64,000 nucleotides of DNA from NCBI RefSeq assembly GCF_019703515.2, contig NC_059385.1, positions 36,095,001 to 36,159,000 of the forward strand, given 5' to 3'. The DNA comes from Myxocyprinus asiaticus (taxonomy: Eukaryota > Chordata > Actinopteri > Cypriniformes > Catostomidae). The translations under genes were made by a program, and so were the position numbers. The notes beneath the pieces are model-generated. The model did no database searches and was not told the origin of the DNA. It saw only the letters and a program-made list of their open reading frames with translations. Within the stretch, counting starts at the first letter, position 1, and every line of letters begins with the position of its first letter. Shown piece by piece: positions 10,838 to 23,165 of this stretch.

Positions 10838-10871
<34 letters not shown>
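10836..10871. repeat. (CA)n microsatellite abutting a psd3 splice acceptor
   Basis: On the minus strand this is (TG)n running to within a few bases of the acceptor TTGTAG at 10839-10834. It replaces a normal polypyrimidine tract. Confidence 0.95.
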
Positions 10872-10872
<1 letters not shown>

Positions 10873-13486
10873 TAGATCTTTCAGGGTATATTAGTGAGCA
10901 CAATGACATTCATGTTAAGACAATCACAGCTATACTCTAAACCTTAACACTAAAAGTGTTAAGTTTTGTTTTTAAACAACAACAAAACAAGAGTAATTTA
11001 CTTTATGTATGTATCCATTTTCCATTGGAGGATGTCCCAATACATACACACACACAAACCGAAAAAATGTCACTTCTGTTTTGTTTTGTTTTTCAGTTAA
11101 TTTCTTGATGTATATGATTTAGACTAAATCAAACTAAATCAAACACAAAATTCAGATTTGTACAACTCTTGTTGCTGAAAGTTTCTACACTGTGCAGTCT
11201 CCACATATATCAATTAGTGTGATATTGGTGATGAAATACAGCATGTGGACTTGATGAGCACATGACCTCTAAAGAAAATCACAAAAATGAGACAAAACAA
11301 AAGAGTCAGCATGAAGTTACATGGCACTTTGCACACTACAATGTGGTGTTCTATGAAATTTTTAAAGCATTACAGGCATAAATAATTTTTTCTTTTTCTT
11401 TCTGTCATAAGAACTATTAGATATGATAAACTGTTGTCTAACATAAACTGAACCTAGTAAAAATTTTGATTTTGGCCATGTCGCACATGAACGTCTTCAC
11501 ATTCTTGACTGTATCCAACAATTAGCATCATCCAAGTGCTGTAATTTTAAAATTGTTTTTTAATGAGTTATTCAATTAACTGTACTGAAAATATTTTTAT
11601 TAACCAAATGTACACAAACATCTTTTTTTTTTTTTCTTTATTTTTTACTGCTTAATTTTGAAGTCATTTTTCACATTTGCCTTTTCATTTTAATTATGGT
11701 AGTCTTGCCTTAAGATTGCACTGAATATGCAAAGTCAACTCATCAATTGCATTTTTGTCTTTAATTTGACACTTTAAATATTAAGATACAACTTGAATCC
11801 TTTAATTTTTCATTTGAAAAGATACTTTGCAGACACTTTTCTAAAATGAAATGGTTACTGGGGTTTTCTTTTTTGTTTCTATCATTTATTTATTTAAATC
11901 TGTCAGAATTAAGCTCCATACAGCATGATGGGAAGAAAAGTAAATGATCTCATTTCATTTTCTCGATTTTTACACCAATTATAGAGTTGATTGCATTTGT
12001 CAAGTTCAGAAGTCAACCCTGCTGTTACCAAAGTTATTGCAAGAAAAAAAAAGATCAAACAAATATTTTGAAGTTTATCAATAACTAAAAAACAATATTT
12101 ACTGTAAAACCAGTTAACCCCTAGTGATAGCTTCATTCAGACTAAAATTGCAAAATTTTTATTATTTGTACATTTTGTCTATTTCATTTCCACGTTTGTT
12201 TATGTTGTAAACAATGTTTATGGCTAGAAAATCACAAAATCACAGAAATCAGAGTTTTAAACTGTCCCATTTTTTATTTGTATTTTTTTGTTAACAGGAT
12301 TGCAAAAGATGCAAACCAAAAATAAAATGAATAAAAAATAATGCAGCTCATTTAATATTTAGTTTGACCTCCTGAGCTTGACGATCGACATTTTGTGAAA
12401 GTTAAGCACCTCCAATAATAAAATAATGAGAGTCTTTTTAAGAGTTTCAACCAGAGTCAGAAATGAACCAGGGCTTGGGAAAATGCCCCATCAATGAATT
12501 CATCTAACAAACAGCTAAACTAGCTAATTATTTCAAATGCTTGTAGCACTACCTTTATTGTGTTATAATATTTTGAAAAATAAAAATAAAAGCCCTAATT
12601 AAAGTAAAACATTTCCTGAAAAATCATAAATGCCATCTGTAGCACACTACTGGTGGAAAATGCCTCACATGCAGAAAAACAGTGAGAACAGTGAGGTCTC
12701 AGGTGTGTATCAGGATGGAGGGTTTGATTATCGACTGAACACCTGGCACTAAACAAACTCCACATGAGCAAGATCTCACATTAGCTGCTTTGTGGAGCCT
12801 GAAGTGCTGTTGATGCTGCTGCATGCATTTAATGTAAAGACTGCGCTGGACTCTGTCCTGGAGGCTGCAGCTTCTGTCAGTCATGGTGAAGGACGTTGCT
12901 AGGAAACTAACAGAGTCCCACCAGTGGCCGTTTACCTCGTCCTGCAGTAATACAGCACTACTGCCTGTGTGACTTCAGTCGAGTGTCGCGAGGTGTTCGC
13001 AACACTCACAAATTCACATTACGTGAAAGAGACTTTAGTTCCACAGGAGCCGAGATGAGAAACACTAATAAATGAAGAACTAGACAATGATTCATGAATC
13101 TAGTGACCGCTGGCAAACCGGATCACAGCGGCGTGTCCTCTTTTACAATAATAAAGAGTGTTTTAGAAGTTCTCTTCTATTTACAGGACTCAAATGGATC
13201 ACAGCGGTGTTTCCTGCTGCAATATTCTGAATCTACAATAATGGAAATACAGCCACAGCAATAGAAATTATATTTCACACAAGTCATGAGTTTGCAGTCT
13301 AATTTGAATGTCAGGACATGTATGAGCAGATTTATCCATTATCACACGGCTCTCAAGAATCCTGATTGATCAGTTACTATCAGTGGTCAAATATTTCTGA
13401 ATAATGACTGCTGTCCATAAAAACGGGGTCCTGATCACCCCTTGTGGTAATGACTGGCTGGTTGTACGCTATATCTTATTTGTTGA
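10872..13486. other. psd3 intron, no gene recognised
   Basis: AT-rich intronic sequence. I find no coding frame with family resemblance, no splice-framed exon and no clear transposon. The interval around 12640-13060 is less AT-rich but shows nothing assignable. Confidence 0.5.
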
Positions 13487-13500
13487 CCACCAGGGGGCGC
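13487..13500 (+). promoter_or_regulatory. CTCF-like motif CCACCAGGGGGCGC
   Basis: The 14 bases match the vertebrate CTCF core consensus at every informative position. The site lies in the 12.3 kb psd3 intron. A motif match does not prove occupancy. Confidence 0.6.
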
Positions 13501-13689
13501 AATGCCCATATTTCACAGGCACCCTCATGACAAGTTCACCGTCCTACATAATGTTTGAAGTTTTCACAGTCAAATGAATTAGTATATTAAAGGAAAACTC
13601 TTTGCAATGTCAAAAATCCAATGCTATCCAAGCTTTGTCAGGCTTCGTCTAAAGATAATCTGACTCACATTTGGTGAAGATTAGACAAA

Positions 13690-14262
13690 AGTTGTGTCCC
13701 AAACCACACACTTCTGTACTATTCTACACCATTTTGTAGTGTAAGTAGTGCAAGTAGTATGTTTACAGTGAAAATGCTACAAAAAAGAACTGTACTATAA
13801 GTATCCAGATGATGCACTTTCTCAACCGTCAAAACGGAGTGTGGTATGTTGGACAATTCATGCACTCAGCGCACACGGCTTGCCGTACATAGCAGAAGGG
13901 GCGGAGTTACCTGGCCTTGATGCTGCTCTGACAAATCAATTGTAAATAATGGAGAATGTTGCAACTAGCAAAACTTCAGTAAAGACAGCACCTTACAAAT
14001 GTGAGCTGAATGCTTCACCATCACACCCCGGTGTGTGAATATTGATGTTATTTGAGATACAAGTGTTGAACTGAGGTTGGCTATTGCGCTAAAGCTAGTG
14101 GCAACACATCGCATGCATTTGAAACCTAACTTCCGTCAGCTGTTAAACGCGAATGCTTCCTTGTAGTAAAAAAAGTGTTCCATTTGGGACGATACTACGT
14201 GGCTGAGGGCATAGTGTATATTGTAAGTGCATAGTGTATAGTGTGTCATATGGTACACAGCT
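13690..14262. repeat. Dispersed DNA-transposon-like repeat
   Basis: It starts with TGTCCCAAACCACACACTTC and ends with sequence including CCATTTGGGACGATACTAC, so the termini carry inverted TCCCAAA-type motifs. The interior has GGGGCGGAGTTACC and tandem CATAGTGTATA steps near 14210-14245. It is noncoding. It resembles a common fish repeat; the family is uncertain. Confidence 0.5.
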
Positions 14263-16640
14263 AAACTTTGTAGGAGTCAATTTTCAATTAAATTCAAAAT
14301 GGTGGATGGAGATGGCTGACAGGTGTCATTGTCCAAATGATTCTAGTATTCTAAAGAAAGCAAAGTCATGTTGATTTTGTGCTGTCCCAAAACTGCGGAC
14401 CTCTGGGAAAGGTTTTCAATACACCCAGCTAATGCAAAGATTTAAATTAATTTCCTCTTTGACGTTTACATCGTCATTTTTGTGAGGCAGGGCTGTAATG
14501 TACTGTCCCGACAGTATTGTTTGCATTTGCAACAAAACATTACAATATGCAATGACAAATTTTAACCCGTTCACAGTGTAATTTTATGTCTACGAGGAGT
14601 GTTGCAACAAAAAACATGTACAATGGCCAAATAGTTGTTTTTTTTAAAAGTCAAATTTAGCATGTTGCCGTGGATTTGTTGTGAGAGTCTCAGTAATGTT
14701 CCTTCTATGCTGCATGTTTACTGGAAGAAACTGATGAGATCAATAAAAATGCTATAAATAAAGTTACTATTCACAAACAAACACTCGGCTGAGGCATTTC
14801 TGGGGTCTTCTGGTACTGCAGAAAATGTGCACTATGTTCAATGTTCAAATTTAAATTGAGCTGAAAAAGTCTAAACAATGCTATTTGTGGGGTAGAAACA
14901 CCACTTGTTCTTCCAGATTATTGCAGATTTGGGCTTCTTTAAATGTTCATCAGGACAAACTCAGGATTTGACATCATTTATTATATTTCATGGTTTGTCA
15001 TTATTGTCATTGCGTCTGCTCTAGTAAGACCCTTTTGACCCGCATCTGCTGTTGGTATCATAGATTTAAGCTTTTCACGAAAGAATCACACAAACTCTGA
15101 TCACAAACAGCTGTTTTCATTTCCAAAGTGCAATCGCTGTGACAGATATAAGGCCAAATATGATCTAACAATGATCTTATACTACCATTTAACAGGAGGA
15201 ATGGGACTCCGTTTCTACCATCGCAGCCCATACTGTTTGAGAGAGGATATGCGGATAAAAATAATACTTCTAATAATACTTCTAAAATCTTTGCATTTAT
15301 TTTGACTGCAGTAAGTAACTTGTTCAATCGAAATCAGCTGTTATTAAGTTTTAATATTGAATATGATGATACTGAAGTCAAATATTATTATTTACTGTAT
15401 TAAGACCAATAATTTGAGCAGTAAAAATGCATACTGCATGCATGCCTCATGGTAGTTTTAATTTTCATATGCCACATTTCTCTGGCTTTAGAAGTGTGTT
15501 AAACGTGTGAGGATGTATATTCATCAACCTGTTAAATGACCAACATAAACATTATTGTGTGCATACTGAATTAAGTTCAAACTTGTTTTGTTGATAGTTC
15601 AGAAAGAACCTATATATATTATTTCACTGTAGTCCATGGGATCCATTTATAATAACTTTTAATAATTTTAACAAACATTATTACATTATATAAAGTTTAA
15701 AAGATTACTGAACGGTTACACTGCTCATATCGACCACTGAAATTTGCTGCTCAAAAGAACCCATTAAATTACGGGTTAAAAATCTAAATATTATTGTTTT
15801 TATAGCAGGAAATTAGAAAACACATGTTCTGTAATGGTGAAAAATGGCCAGTCAAGGAAATTACGAAAGTGTCACAGCATGTGTTATCTTGTGATGAATT
15901 TATAGCTTTAATAGTAATAAAAGTAATTTATAGTAATACAAATACATAAAATACAATGTTTGCAAAGTTCATGGCACTGAATCTTTAAAAGATATTAAAA
16001 AAATATTGTTTGGAGCAGATTATTAAGGGAGTTATTTGAATGAGTTACCACTTTGTTTCAGCTCAAACCACAGTAATAGTAGTAGTAAATTACAGTAACA
16101 GTAAATTGTAGTAGTAAATAATGAAAATGTTAATGAATAATTTACCCCCCACCCCAAAAAAAAAAAACATTAATCTGTTCTCTAATAAATTTTAATTTGT
16201 GCCAGTTGATTTATTAATTCACAAGCACCAATGGTAACACCTAAAAAGACGAAAAACAATTATGTTTCTAGACCATTTTATTCAAAACTTACAAGCAGAA
16301 ACATAAGTGCAACATTGGGCTATTGGTGGCACTAGAGGGTTTGAGAGACTAACACCAAAACTGGCACCAGGAATCTCCAGATCGACACTAATCAGTGTGT
16401 CAAAACAGAGCTCCACCCATAAATATGAGCAGAGGAAAGTGAGGCATTAAGATATTCCCTCCCACCCTTTGATTCCTCTTATAAGTAATGTGACCACATC
16501 CATGATAAGACAATCAATGTTAACTTTTTCAGCGTTTGTTTTTGTTTTAGTCTTTTCAGCAACCACAGGTGGCTTCTGATCGTTTCCGATTGAGTGAACC
16601 CTGGGGTGTATTTGCTTATGCTGCTCTCTGGCGTCTCTGT
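14263..16640. other. psd3 intron, no gene recognised
   Basis: Unremarkable AT-rich intron. Short (AGT)-type repeats occur near 16075-16115 and a C/A run near 16145-16168. No supported feature. Confidence 0.5.
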
Positions 16641-16649
16641 CCTGTAGGC

Positions 16650-17105
16650 ATGTGACGGTATTCAGTTATACGGTAAATCACAATATTGTTATCGTGGGCA
16701 CTTCAAAATACCGTAAATAATCGCAGATATACTTTTGGCCAAATTGTTCAGATTTTTCTGATCGCACAGTAGTTTTTATCCATGAACGAATCGAGATTTA
16801 CAACACAGCGTGTACACAGCACAAATGACACATGCACACTCTGATGTAAACAAACCAGGCATGGAAGAGAAACATGGCTAAAGGAAGAACACAGTCGACC
16901 CTTTATCCACATTCTAGTAGAGTTAAGTCGCAAGTGTGGAAGTATTATGGGTTCCATAAAAATGCAGAGGGATTGTTGGTTGGAGACCAAGAGTTGGTTT
17001 CCCTTTGTGTAAAACGTGGCAGAAAAGTGGCAGTGATCCAACATGTTCGCTCATCTGCGGGACAATCATCCCGTGTAATTCAGCGAGATAAAGGTAAGTT
17101 GTGAC
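16650..17105 (+). pseudogene. hAT-type transposase first-exon relic with BED zinc finger
   Basis: The terminus-like sequence ACGGTATTCAGTTATACGGT near 16656 is followed by an ATG at 16874. The frame gives SRVKSQVWKYYGFHKNAEG, the typical BED-finger opening (aromatic W-K-Y-Y-G-F) of hAT transposases and ZBED proteins. The second half of the finger is visible in another frame, NMFAHLRDNHPV at about 17039-17074, with the H-x4-H pair. A frameshift therefore lies near 17000, and the CxxC part is damaged. The block ends GATAAAGGTAAGT, a good splice donor, as expected for the spliced N-terminal exon of such transposases. No catalytic domain follows; a DIRS relic begins about 100 bp later. Confidence 0.72.
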
Positions 17106-17184
17106 AGTTCTGCTCGTTTTTCCGAACTGTTTTTGAAAACTGAGAGACAACACTCTAAGAGACAACTAGCGAAGTGACAATTAA

Positions 17185-19580
17185 GGCGACAAAGTGAACT
17201 CTTGCTCCCTGTCTGTCACTCACTCAACATTGTGTCGATGTAGTGACACTAGGGGTTTGATCTTGAGAGCCCCAATCACCTTTGCTTAAAATAGAAAAGG
17301 CCTATGAAAATTGCCGAGTGGAATTTGCATGCCACTCTCCGCCCCGGACATACAGGTATAAAAGGAGATGGCATGCATCACTCATTCAGATTTTTTCTTC
17401 GGAGCCGAATGCTTGTGTGTTCGACCTCTCACCTCTTGCTACACTGCTGGATTTTTTATGGCGCATAACAGCAGTCACCCTTGCACGGTCGAGTGTGGTG
17501 CTTCCCCTGGGCGCTTCGGCAGCCTGAGTCTGCGGGTGCTAAAAGAGTATATTCAAGAGAGTATATTTTCTCTAAAAGAGCTCGCGCAAACGCTTGCCGT
17601 CTTTTTAAAGATACCCTTCCGCATTTGCGCTACTGGATGTAGCCGTTATCTCTCCCCTCCGGATACCCATGAAATCTGCCTCGAGTGTCTGGGGCACCAG
17701 CACGCCGAGGTCGCGGCTCACTTCCTTCTTCATGAAGCAAGGAGCCACCGTGGCTGCTCCCCAACTCAGTCCATTCTGGGCTGACACTCAGCCGGCCGGG
17801 TCGGCAAGCACCACGGGCGATCTGGATGTGGACATGGGAGCGTTTCCACCGGCTCAGCGCCCGCGGACCTCCCATCCCCCATCACGCTCGTTCTGTCCGA
17901 ACGAGCTGTCGAGCGATGCAGGCGGTCTGCCTCAGGGCGGGTTTCGGTCACGGCATTGGAGGGTGGGCTTATGCTCTCGGAAGCAGATGAATCTTCTGAG
18001 CTCCCGCCCACGGGCGTTAGAGCACAGGATGAGGTGGACGCTGAGATGGCAACCGTGCTTGCCCAGGCGGCTATGAACATCGGGCTGAAGTGGAACCCTC
18101 CACCCTGCCCTGAGCATTTGTGGCTGGATGGTTGGTTTCTGGGCTCCACCATTGAGGATTTTGCCCATCAGTTCTCGACGGTGAAGAAGCAGACCGAGGT
18201 GATTAAACACATCCTGCCACGAAGCGACCCGGCCACATTCACGCCACCGAGGTCCCGCATCCCATCTGCTTCTCACCAGAGCCGTTCCCCTGCGGTGCCG
18301 GCCCCGGCTCCTGTACCATCGGAGCCCGCACGCCGGCCTCAGAGAAAAAGATCCTCCTGCGGGAAGTTGGCTCCACCTGCCAGTCAGCCAGCCCCCAAGA
18401 ACCCCAGACAGGCTTTGAGGCGGTCCTGACATGGGCCGCCCAGGGATGAGGCAACTTCTCCTGACCGGTCTGGCCTGAGGCATCTCTCCAGCCCCACCAT
18501 CGCCCCGGGGCCAGCGCGTGGTGAGTATTACATCGCCGAGTGCCCTCTGGGTCTTGGCACCCACATGGTCAATAAAAGAGCAGTTTCCTCATTCCCTGGG
18601 CCAGCGCACTCACAACAGCCAGGCGCTGGAAGTCTTTCCGGTCAATCAGGCAAACGCGAGTACCCCCCATTCCCTCGTTCTCCATCGAGAGATTTTATAA
18701 CCTACGCATAGACCCGGTTTCGACCCAAGTGTTACGCGGTAACAGCAGGTAGACCGGGCAGCCGGTTGGGTGTACTGCTTGCATTGCGCCTTTCCCCTTT
18801 TTTAAAGGTGATAATGTGTGCTTTTTTGTCCACAACAGTTGCCCGTACCGATGAACTCCGGAGCCCTCTATAATTATTTAGCACTGTTCGGTGACGAACT
18901 TGGGAGAGGAGTCCCAGGCTCAGGCCCAGTACTCGTGGTATTCCCCTTTTCAGGTGAACCCGTGTGCTCGGGCTCAGTGCTCCATGCATGGTGATTCCCC
19001 CTTGGTAATCCCGTATGATGAGTTTCCACTGTTCGGTTTCCCCCTTAGGTGAAACCCGTGTTTCCCCTCATCAGAGCTTTCTCTGTCTCTGCCACTGTGC
19101 TGCGTACCCTCTCTGTAGATAGGGTCCTCCTCTGGTAAGTCCATGTGAGGTATGCTCCACATGTTAACCTCCCTCCGGCAGGATGTGGTCTCCGTACTGC
19201 TCTCCTTCTTGGAGAGGGAAGAGCACTTCCCAGCACTATTCTAGAAAGTGCTCAGCAGGTGATTGCTTAACAGCAAATTAAGAAAGGCACTGCCAGTAGC
19301 CTACTTGGGTAAGTGCCTCCTCCCCCCTTAACGGGACTAGGGAGACACCTTACCTAACTCGCTGCAAGGTCACAACGTGGTTGAGCGCTCGCTGCGAGGC
19401 ACGCAGCAGCTTGCCCGTGTCCACTCTTCCGTGCCTCGTGACACGGTTCAGCGCCTGTGGCATTTCCTATAGGAACCCCTAGTGTCACTACATCGACACA
19501 ACCTCGAGTGAGTGACAGACAAGGAACGTCTTGGTTACTGGTGTAACCTCTGTTCCCTGATGGAGGGAACGAGACGTGTC
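17185..19580 (+). mobile_element. Deleted DIRS-type retrotransposon with inverted terminal repeats
   Basis: The left end carries CTGTCTGTCACTCACTCAAC and GTGTCGATGTAGTGACACTA (about 17209-17253). The right end carries their inverse (CTAGTGTCACTACATCGACA at about 19480-19499, then GAGTGAGTGACAGACAAGG). Inverted rather than direct terminal repeats fit DIRS elements. A TATAAAAGG box lies at 17357-17365 and a gag-like frame follows. The RT, RNase H, methylase-like and tyrosine recombinase parts are absent, so the copy is internally deleted and non-autonomous. About 1 kb after the gag relic is GC-richer noncoding sequence. Confidence 0.82.
17458..18429 (+). pseudogene. DIRS-type gag-like protein pseudogene
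   Basis: The likely start is ATG 17458 (MAHNSSHPCTVECG). A segment in the frame of 17368-17784 reads SPPDTHEICLECLGHQHAE, resembling the Cys/His box of fish DIRS gag. The reading then shifts; 17956-18429 gives ELPPTGVRAQDEVDAEMATV, LDGWFLGSTIEDFAHQFS, KKQTEVIKHILPR and a Pro/Ser/Arg-rich basic tail ending QALRRS. In the family, as I remember it, a long stretch separates the first and second parts of the second quoted motif, so sequence is missing here. Two frames plus a deletion make this a pseudogene. Packaging of element RNA is the family role. Confidence 0.75.
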
Positions 19581-19639
19581 CCTCCTGCCGTGGTTTTAGA
19601 GCATTGCATAGTACCGAGTCTGCTTTGCTGAGAGTCACA

Positions 19640-20690
19640 AATTACATTCTGCTATCCATTGGTCATGTGCTATCTTGGTCTTGTTAGATCTAAGTGCAGC
19701 ATTCGACACGATTGTTCGTGATATTCTTTTAAAACATCTTGAGTTTGTGGTTGGCATCCACGGCTTGGCACAACAGTGGTTTGCTTTGTATCTGAAGGGC
19801 AGGACTTTTTCTGTCAACACTGGAACCAATTCCTCGTCATCTGCACCCATATCATGTGGTGTCCCCCAGGGATCTGTTTTGGGGCTGCTTTTGTTTTCCA
19901 TTTATATGCTACCTTTGAGTTCCACTTTTCATAAATTCAACATTTTATATCACTGCTATGCTGACAATATCTCAACTATACCTCCCTATTAGACTGGATG
20001 ATACTCATTCACTTAATAATCTTTTAGTGTGCCTAGCTGAAATTAAGAGTTGGATGGCTAATAACTTTCCAAAACTGAGATTATTTTTTCTTAGGCCCTC
20101 ATGCATTTACTTTTTTCAGTAACCAGTTAGGCTCCCTAAGTCATAACTTGCATAATCATCTTAAAACCTTTGGTATCCTTTTTGACCCCCTGATGCATTT
20201 TGACAAGCAAATCAGTGCTGTCATTAAGAGTAGTTTTTTCCAACCTAGATCCATTGCAAAATTAAAATCACGTCTGGACTACTGTAACTCTCTGTATATC
20301 TGCCTGCCTCAATCCACTTTATCTTGTTTGCAGATGGTCAAAAATGCAGCAGCCAGATTGTTAACGGGAACAAAGAAAAGGGATATTTTTCTCCAGTATT
20401 AGCCTCCTTGCATTGTCTCCCAATTAAATTTAGAGTTGATTTCAATATATGCTCTTTGTTTACAAGGCACTGCACAAACTGGCACCTGATAATATTTGTG
20501 ACCTACTTCAGCCTTACTCTGCCTCCAGGATGCTCAGATCATGTAATAAACTTTGCTTTCTGTCCCCTGCTCAAGGTGCAAGTCTAAAGGCGATCGGACG
20601 TTTTCTATTGCTGCTCCTTAGCTCTGGAACAGTTTACCTGATATTGCCCTTTTCTAATTATTTTCATCTATTTAATAATGTACTTTGTTT
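19640..20690 (+). pseudogene. L2/Maui-like LINE reverse transcriptase relic
   Basis: The first frame (19675-19992) has LLDLSAAFDTIVRDILLKHL (catalytic Asp of motif A), SCGVPQGSVLGLLLFSIYML (motif 4) and HCYADN, where the second Asp of the YADD box has become Asn. 20148-20402 continues with FGILFDPLMHFDKQISAVIK, then RLDYCNSLYICLPQ and NAAARLLTG, with a segment missing between them near 20260. 20449 onward gives LFVYKALHKLAPDNICDLLQ and SRMLRSCNKL. These are the thumb and C-terminal motifs of fish L2-type elements. The 5' part, including the endonuclease, is absent. Frame breaks and the lost catalytic Asp show it is dead. Confidence 0.9.
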
Positions 20691-21507
20691 AACTTTTTAT
20701 ATTCTTATTATCATTTTAATTATTTTATTTATAAAGTTTGACTTGACTTTTGACAAAAATGTCCTTTAAAATAAGTCAATATTTTGTCATGTCATATTCA
20801 TTAATAACTCTGACTAAAATGGCATAGAATTTTAGTCAACGAAAATAAAACGCAATTTTATTTGATGATAATGTCCAAAAAGACAAAAACATGTCAAAAT
20901 GTAACAGACAAAATATTCTAATTCTACATCAATGAAGGCCTTTAAACATATATTTACTTTAACATGTATCAAACATATAATGATGCATACAAAATACAAA
21001 TAAGTCTCCTGAAATAATATAATTATATAAGTATTAGCTACTTTGAGTAACTGTATCCTGAACTCTTCATGCTTTAGAGACTGCTATTATTTTTACGTTT
21101 TTAGCCAGTTGAGGATATTGCATTGCGTGCGGCGTTGTTGTTTTTTTTTTTTTTTGCGGAAACGGTGTATTCACAACGCTTACAGTTAGACAATATGACT
21201 AGCAAGTAACTTAGTTAAGTTAACCAGTTCTTTTGCTTCTTTGTCTGTGCAGATATAAATTTTAATATTATATAAGTTGTGGATACAGTTATCAATCTCA
21301 TGAACATATAGGATGCATTTGAGTGAGGTAATTAACTTGTTTGTAAAACAGTTGTAAAGTGACGAGATTAACACTGGAGACAATTTGCATTCTGAAGTTC
21401 AATTACTAAAAATGTGTATCTTAAACATCTCAACAACTGTTTCAAATGTTTATTTTTATAATAAACAACAGACCTAAAAAAATCTTTATATACAGTATGT
21501 AGTGCAA
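20691..21507. other. AT-rich sequence, no gene recognised
   Basis: Possible LINE 3' tail up to about 20720, then AT-rich intron with a T-run at 21138-21155. Nothing else supported. Confidence 0.5.
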
Positions 21508-22296
21508 TATTATCGGCCGATATTAGCCTTTCACCGATATATCGGTATCGGCGTATATATTTACCGATATACGCAGATATGAAAACTTTTTTTCAGAACA
21601 TATAATGCAGAAAACAATGCTTTAGAATTGGTGTTATTACGTAGTTTGTCCAGCAGAGTGCGCTCCGACTGCTGAGCTGACGGTGGCTCTGCAGACAGGG
21701 CGGAGTTAAGCGGTGCGGTGTTAAGCGGTGTCTTCACAGTAAGTTGCTAACTAGTTTGTGAAATACATACTGGAAAGTTAATAAACAATGACCCCATCAT
21801 TTTCCCTTTTCAATATAACTAATATAACGTTAACCCTGTCCCTGACAACCATGTCACACATATCTGTGTGCTGTTAGCCAGTGCAGTAAGTAATGAGGCA
21901 GACTGAAAGGTAAACATCAGAGCATCTTTTTGCAGCTCAACAGACAACAGTGCGGTGGTGGAATGTGTCTGTTGAGTGTTGATTTCACGCTACGCTTTTA
22001 TACGAACTTATAGCTAACCACGTAGCTACTTTCATACCTTGTCAGCTGAGTGGAAGTTAATGTGTAAACATGTATTCACCAAACTGTTTTGTTTAGGATT
22101 CACAGTTTGGTACCCCCTTCAACCAAACAATTCCAGTCATTGCATTTATAAAATTTAATATTTAAAAGCCTGGTTTTCCACTGTTGAAAGTTTCCCCTGA
22201 ACATGTATAGCAGAATGCGGTGTAACACCGCTGCCGCTGTTTATCTCTTGTCTCGGCAGATGTAAATGCTTCTTGTTTTACAACCTGCCAATAACT
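21508..22296. repeat. hAT-like repeat, left part (TATCGGCCGATATTAGCC)
   Basis: The segment starts with nested short palindromes around TCGGCCGATA and CCGATATATCGG. It continues with GGGCGGAGTTAAGCGGTG, partly duplicated at about 21700-21729. These are marks of a dispersed vertebrate DNA-transposon repeat. A possible right part of the same family lies at 26370-26515. Confidence 0.55.
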
Positions 22297-22520
22297 GGTC
22301 AGCATTTGACTGATTCTAAACAGTACTGATGTTTATTTAGCTATTTATTTTATTTTTACTTATTCTTTATTTTAATGGTCAACATTTGACTGATACTAAA
22401 CAGTACTGATGTTTATTTAGCTATTTATTTTATTTTTATTATTCTTTATTTTAATGGTCAACATTTGACTGATACTAAACAGTACTGATGTTTATTTAGC
22501 TATTTATTTTATTTTTATAT
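22297..22520. repeat. Tandem repeat, 79-80 bp unit, about 2.8 copies
   Basis: The unit start GGTCA(G/A)CATTTGACTGAT occurs at 22297, 22377 and 22456, so the periods are 80 and 79 bp. The units also share AAACAGTACTGATGTTTATT. The second and third copies are nearly identical and the first is slightly diverged. Confidence 0.93.
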
Positions 22521-23165
22521 ATACATTACTGGGCTGAAGAAGAGAGAACAAGGTCTGAACATGAAGAAGAATCTTTACAATCCACCTACTGTAAAAGAAC
22601 ATTTCTTTTTGACTAGATTTGGCTGGAAAAATCTTTGTTGAATTTTCCATCTTTTAATCAGTACTATTTATGTAGTCTTTTTTGTCACATTTAATAATGT
22701 AATTGTGGACAGAATATATTCAAACATGACATCCGTGTACTACTTAATCTGCAAATAACCACACAACATGTTCCAGTACAAGATTCAGGTTTACAAGTGT
22801 TGGAATCAGATGTGGTTAGCGGGTTGGTTCAGAGAGTTGGCGAGGTCTTGCTGTAATTTGGCACACTGTTTCTCTCTCTATAACTGTTATCAATGAGACA
22901 CACTGTCAGTCTAATGTCCTGTTGTCAGCATCAGAATTACAGCTCATGTCTCAAATGCCACCAATCTAATCACTGGCATTATTTGATTCAAAGTCAAGCT
23001 ATCACATGCACTGTTTGGACATAAGTTGATCATTTGAAATATGAATGCTGTGTATTTACTGTGTATTTGTGTTGTAGCCAAAGCTAATGATGATGAAACT
23101 ACTTATTTTTTCACACCTTGTAAAGATGACACAAAATTTAATGTAAATACTATGTAAATACTCAC

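Noticed and set aside
17932..18564. 210-codon open frame on the minus strand
   Set aside because: It is the shadow of the GC-rich DIRS gag-like frame on the plus strand and has no family resemblance.
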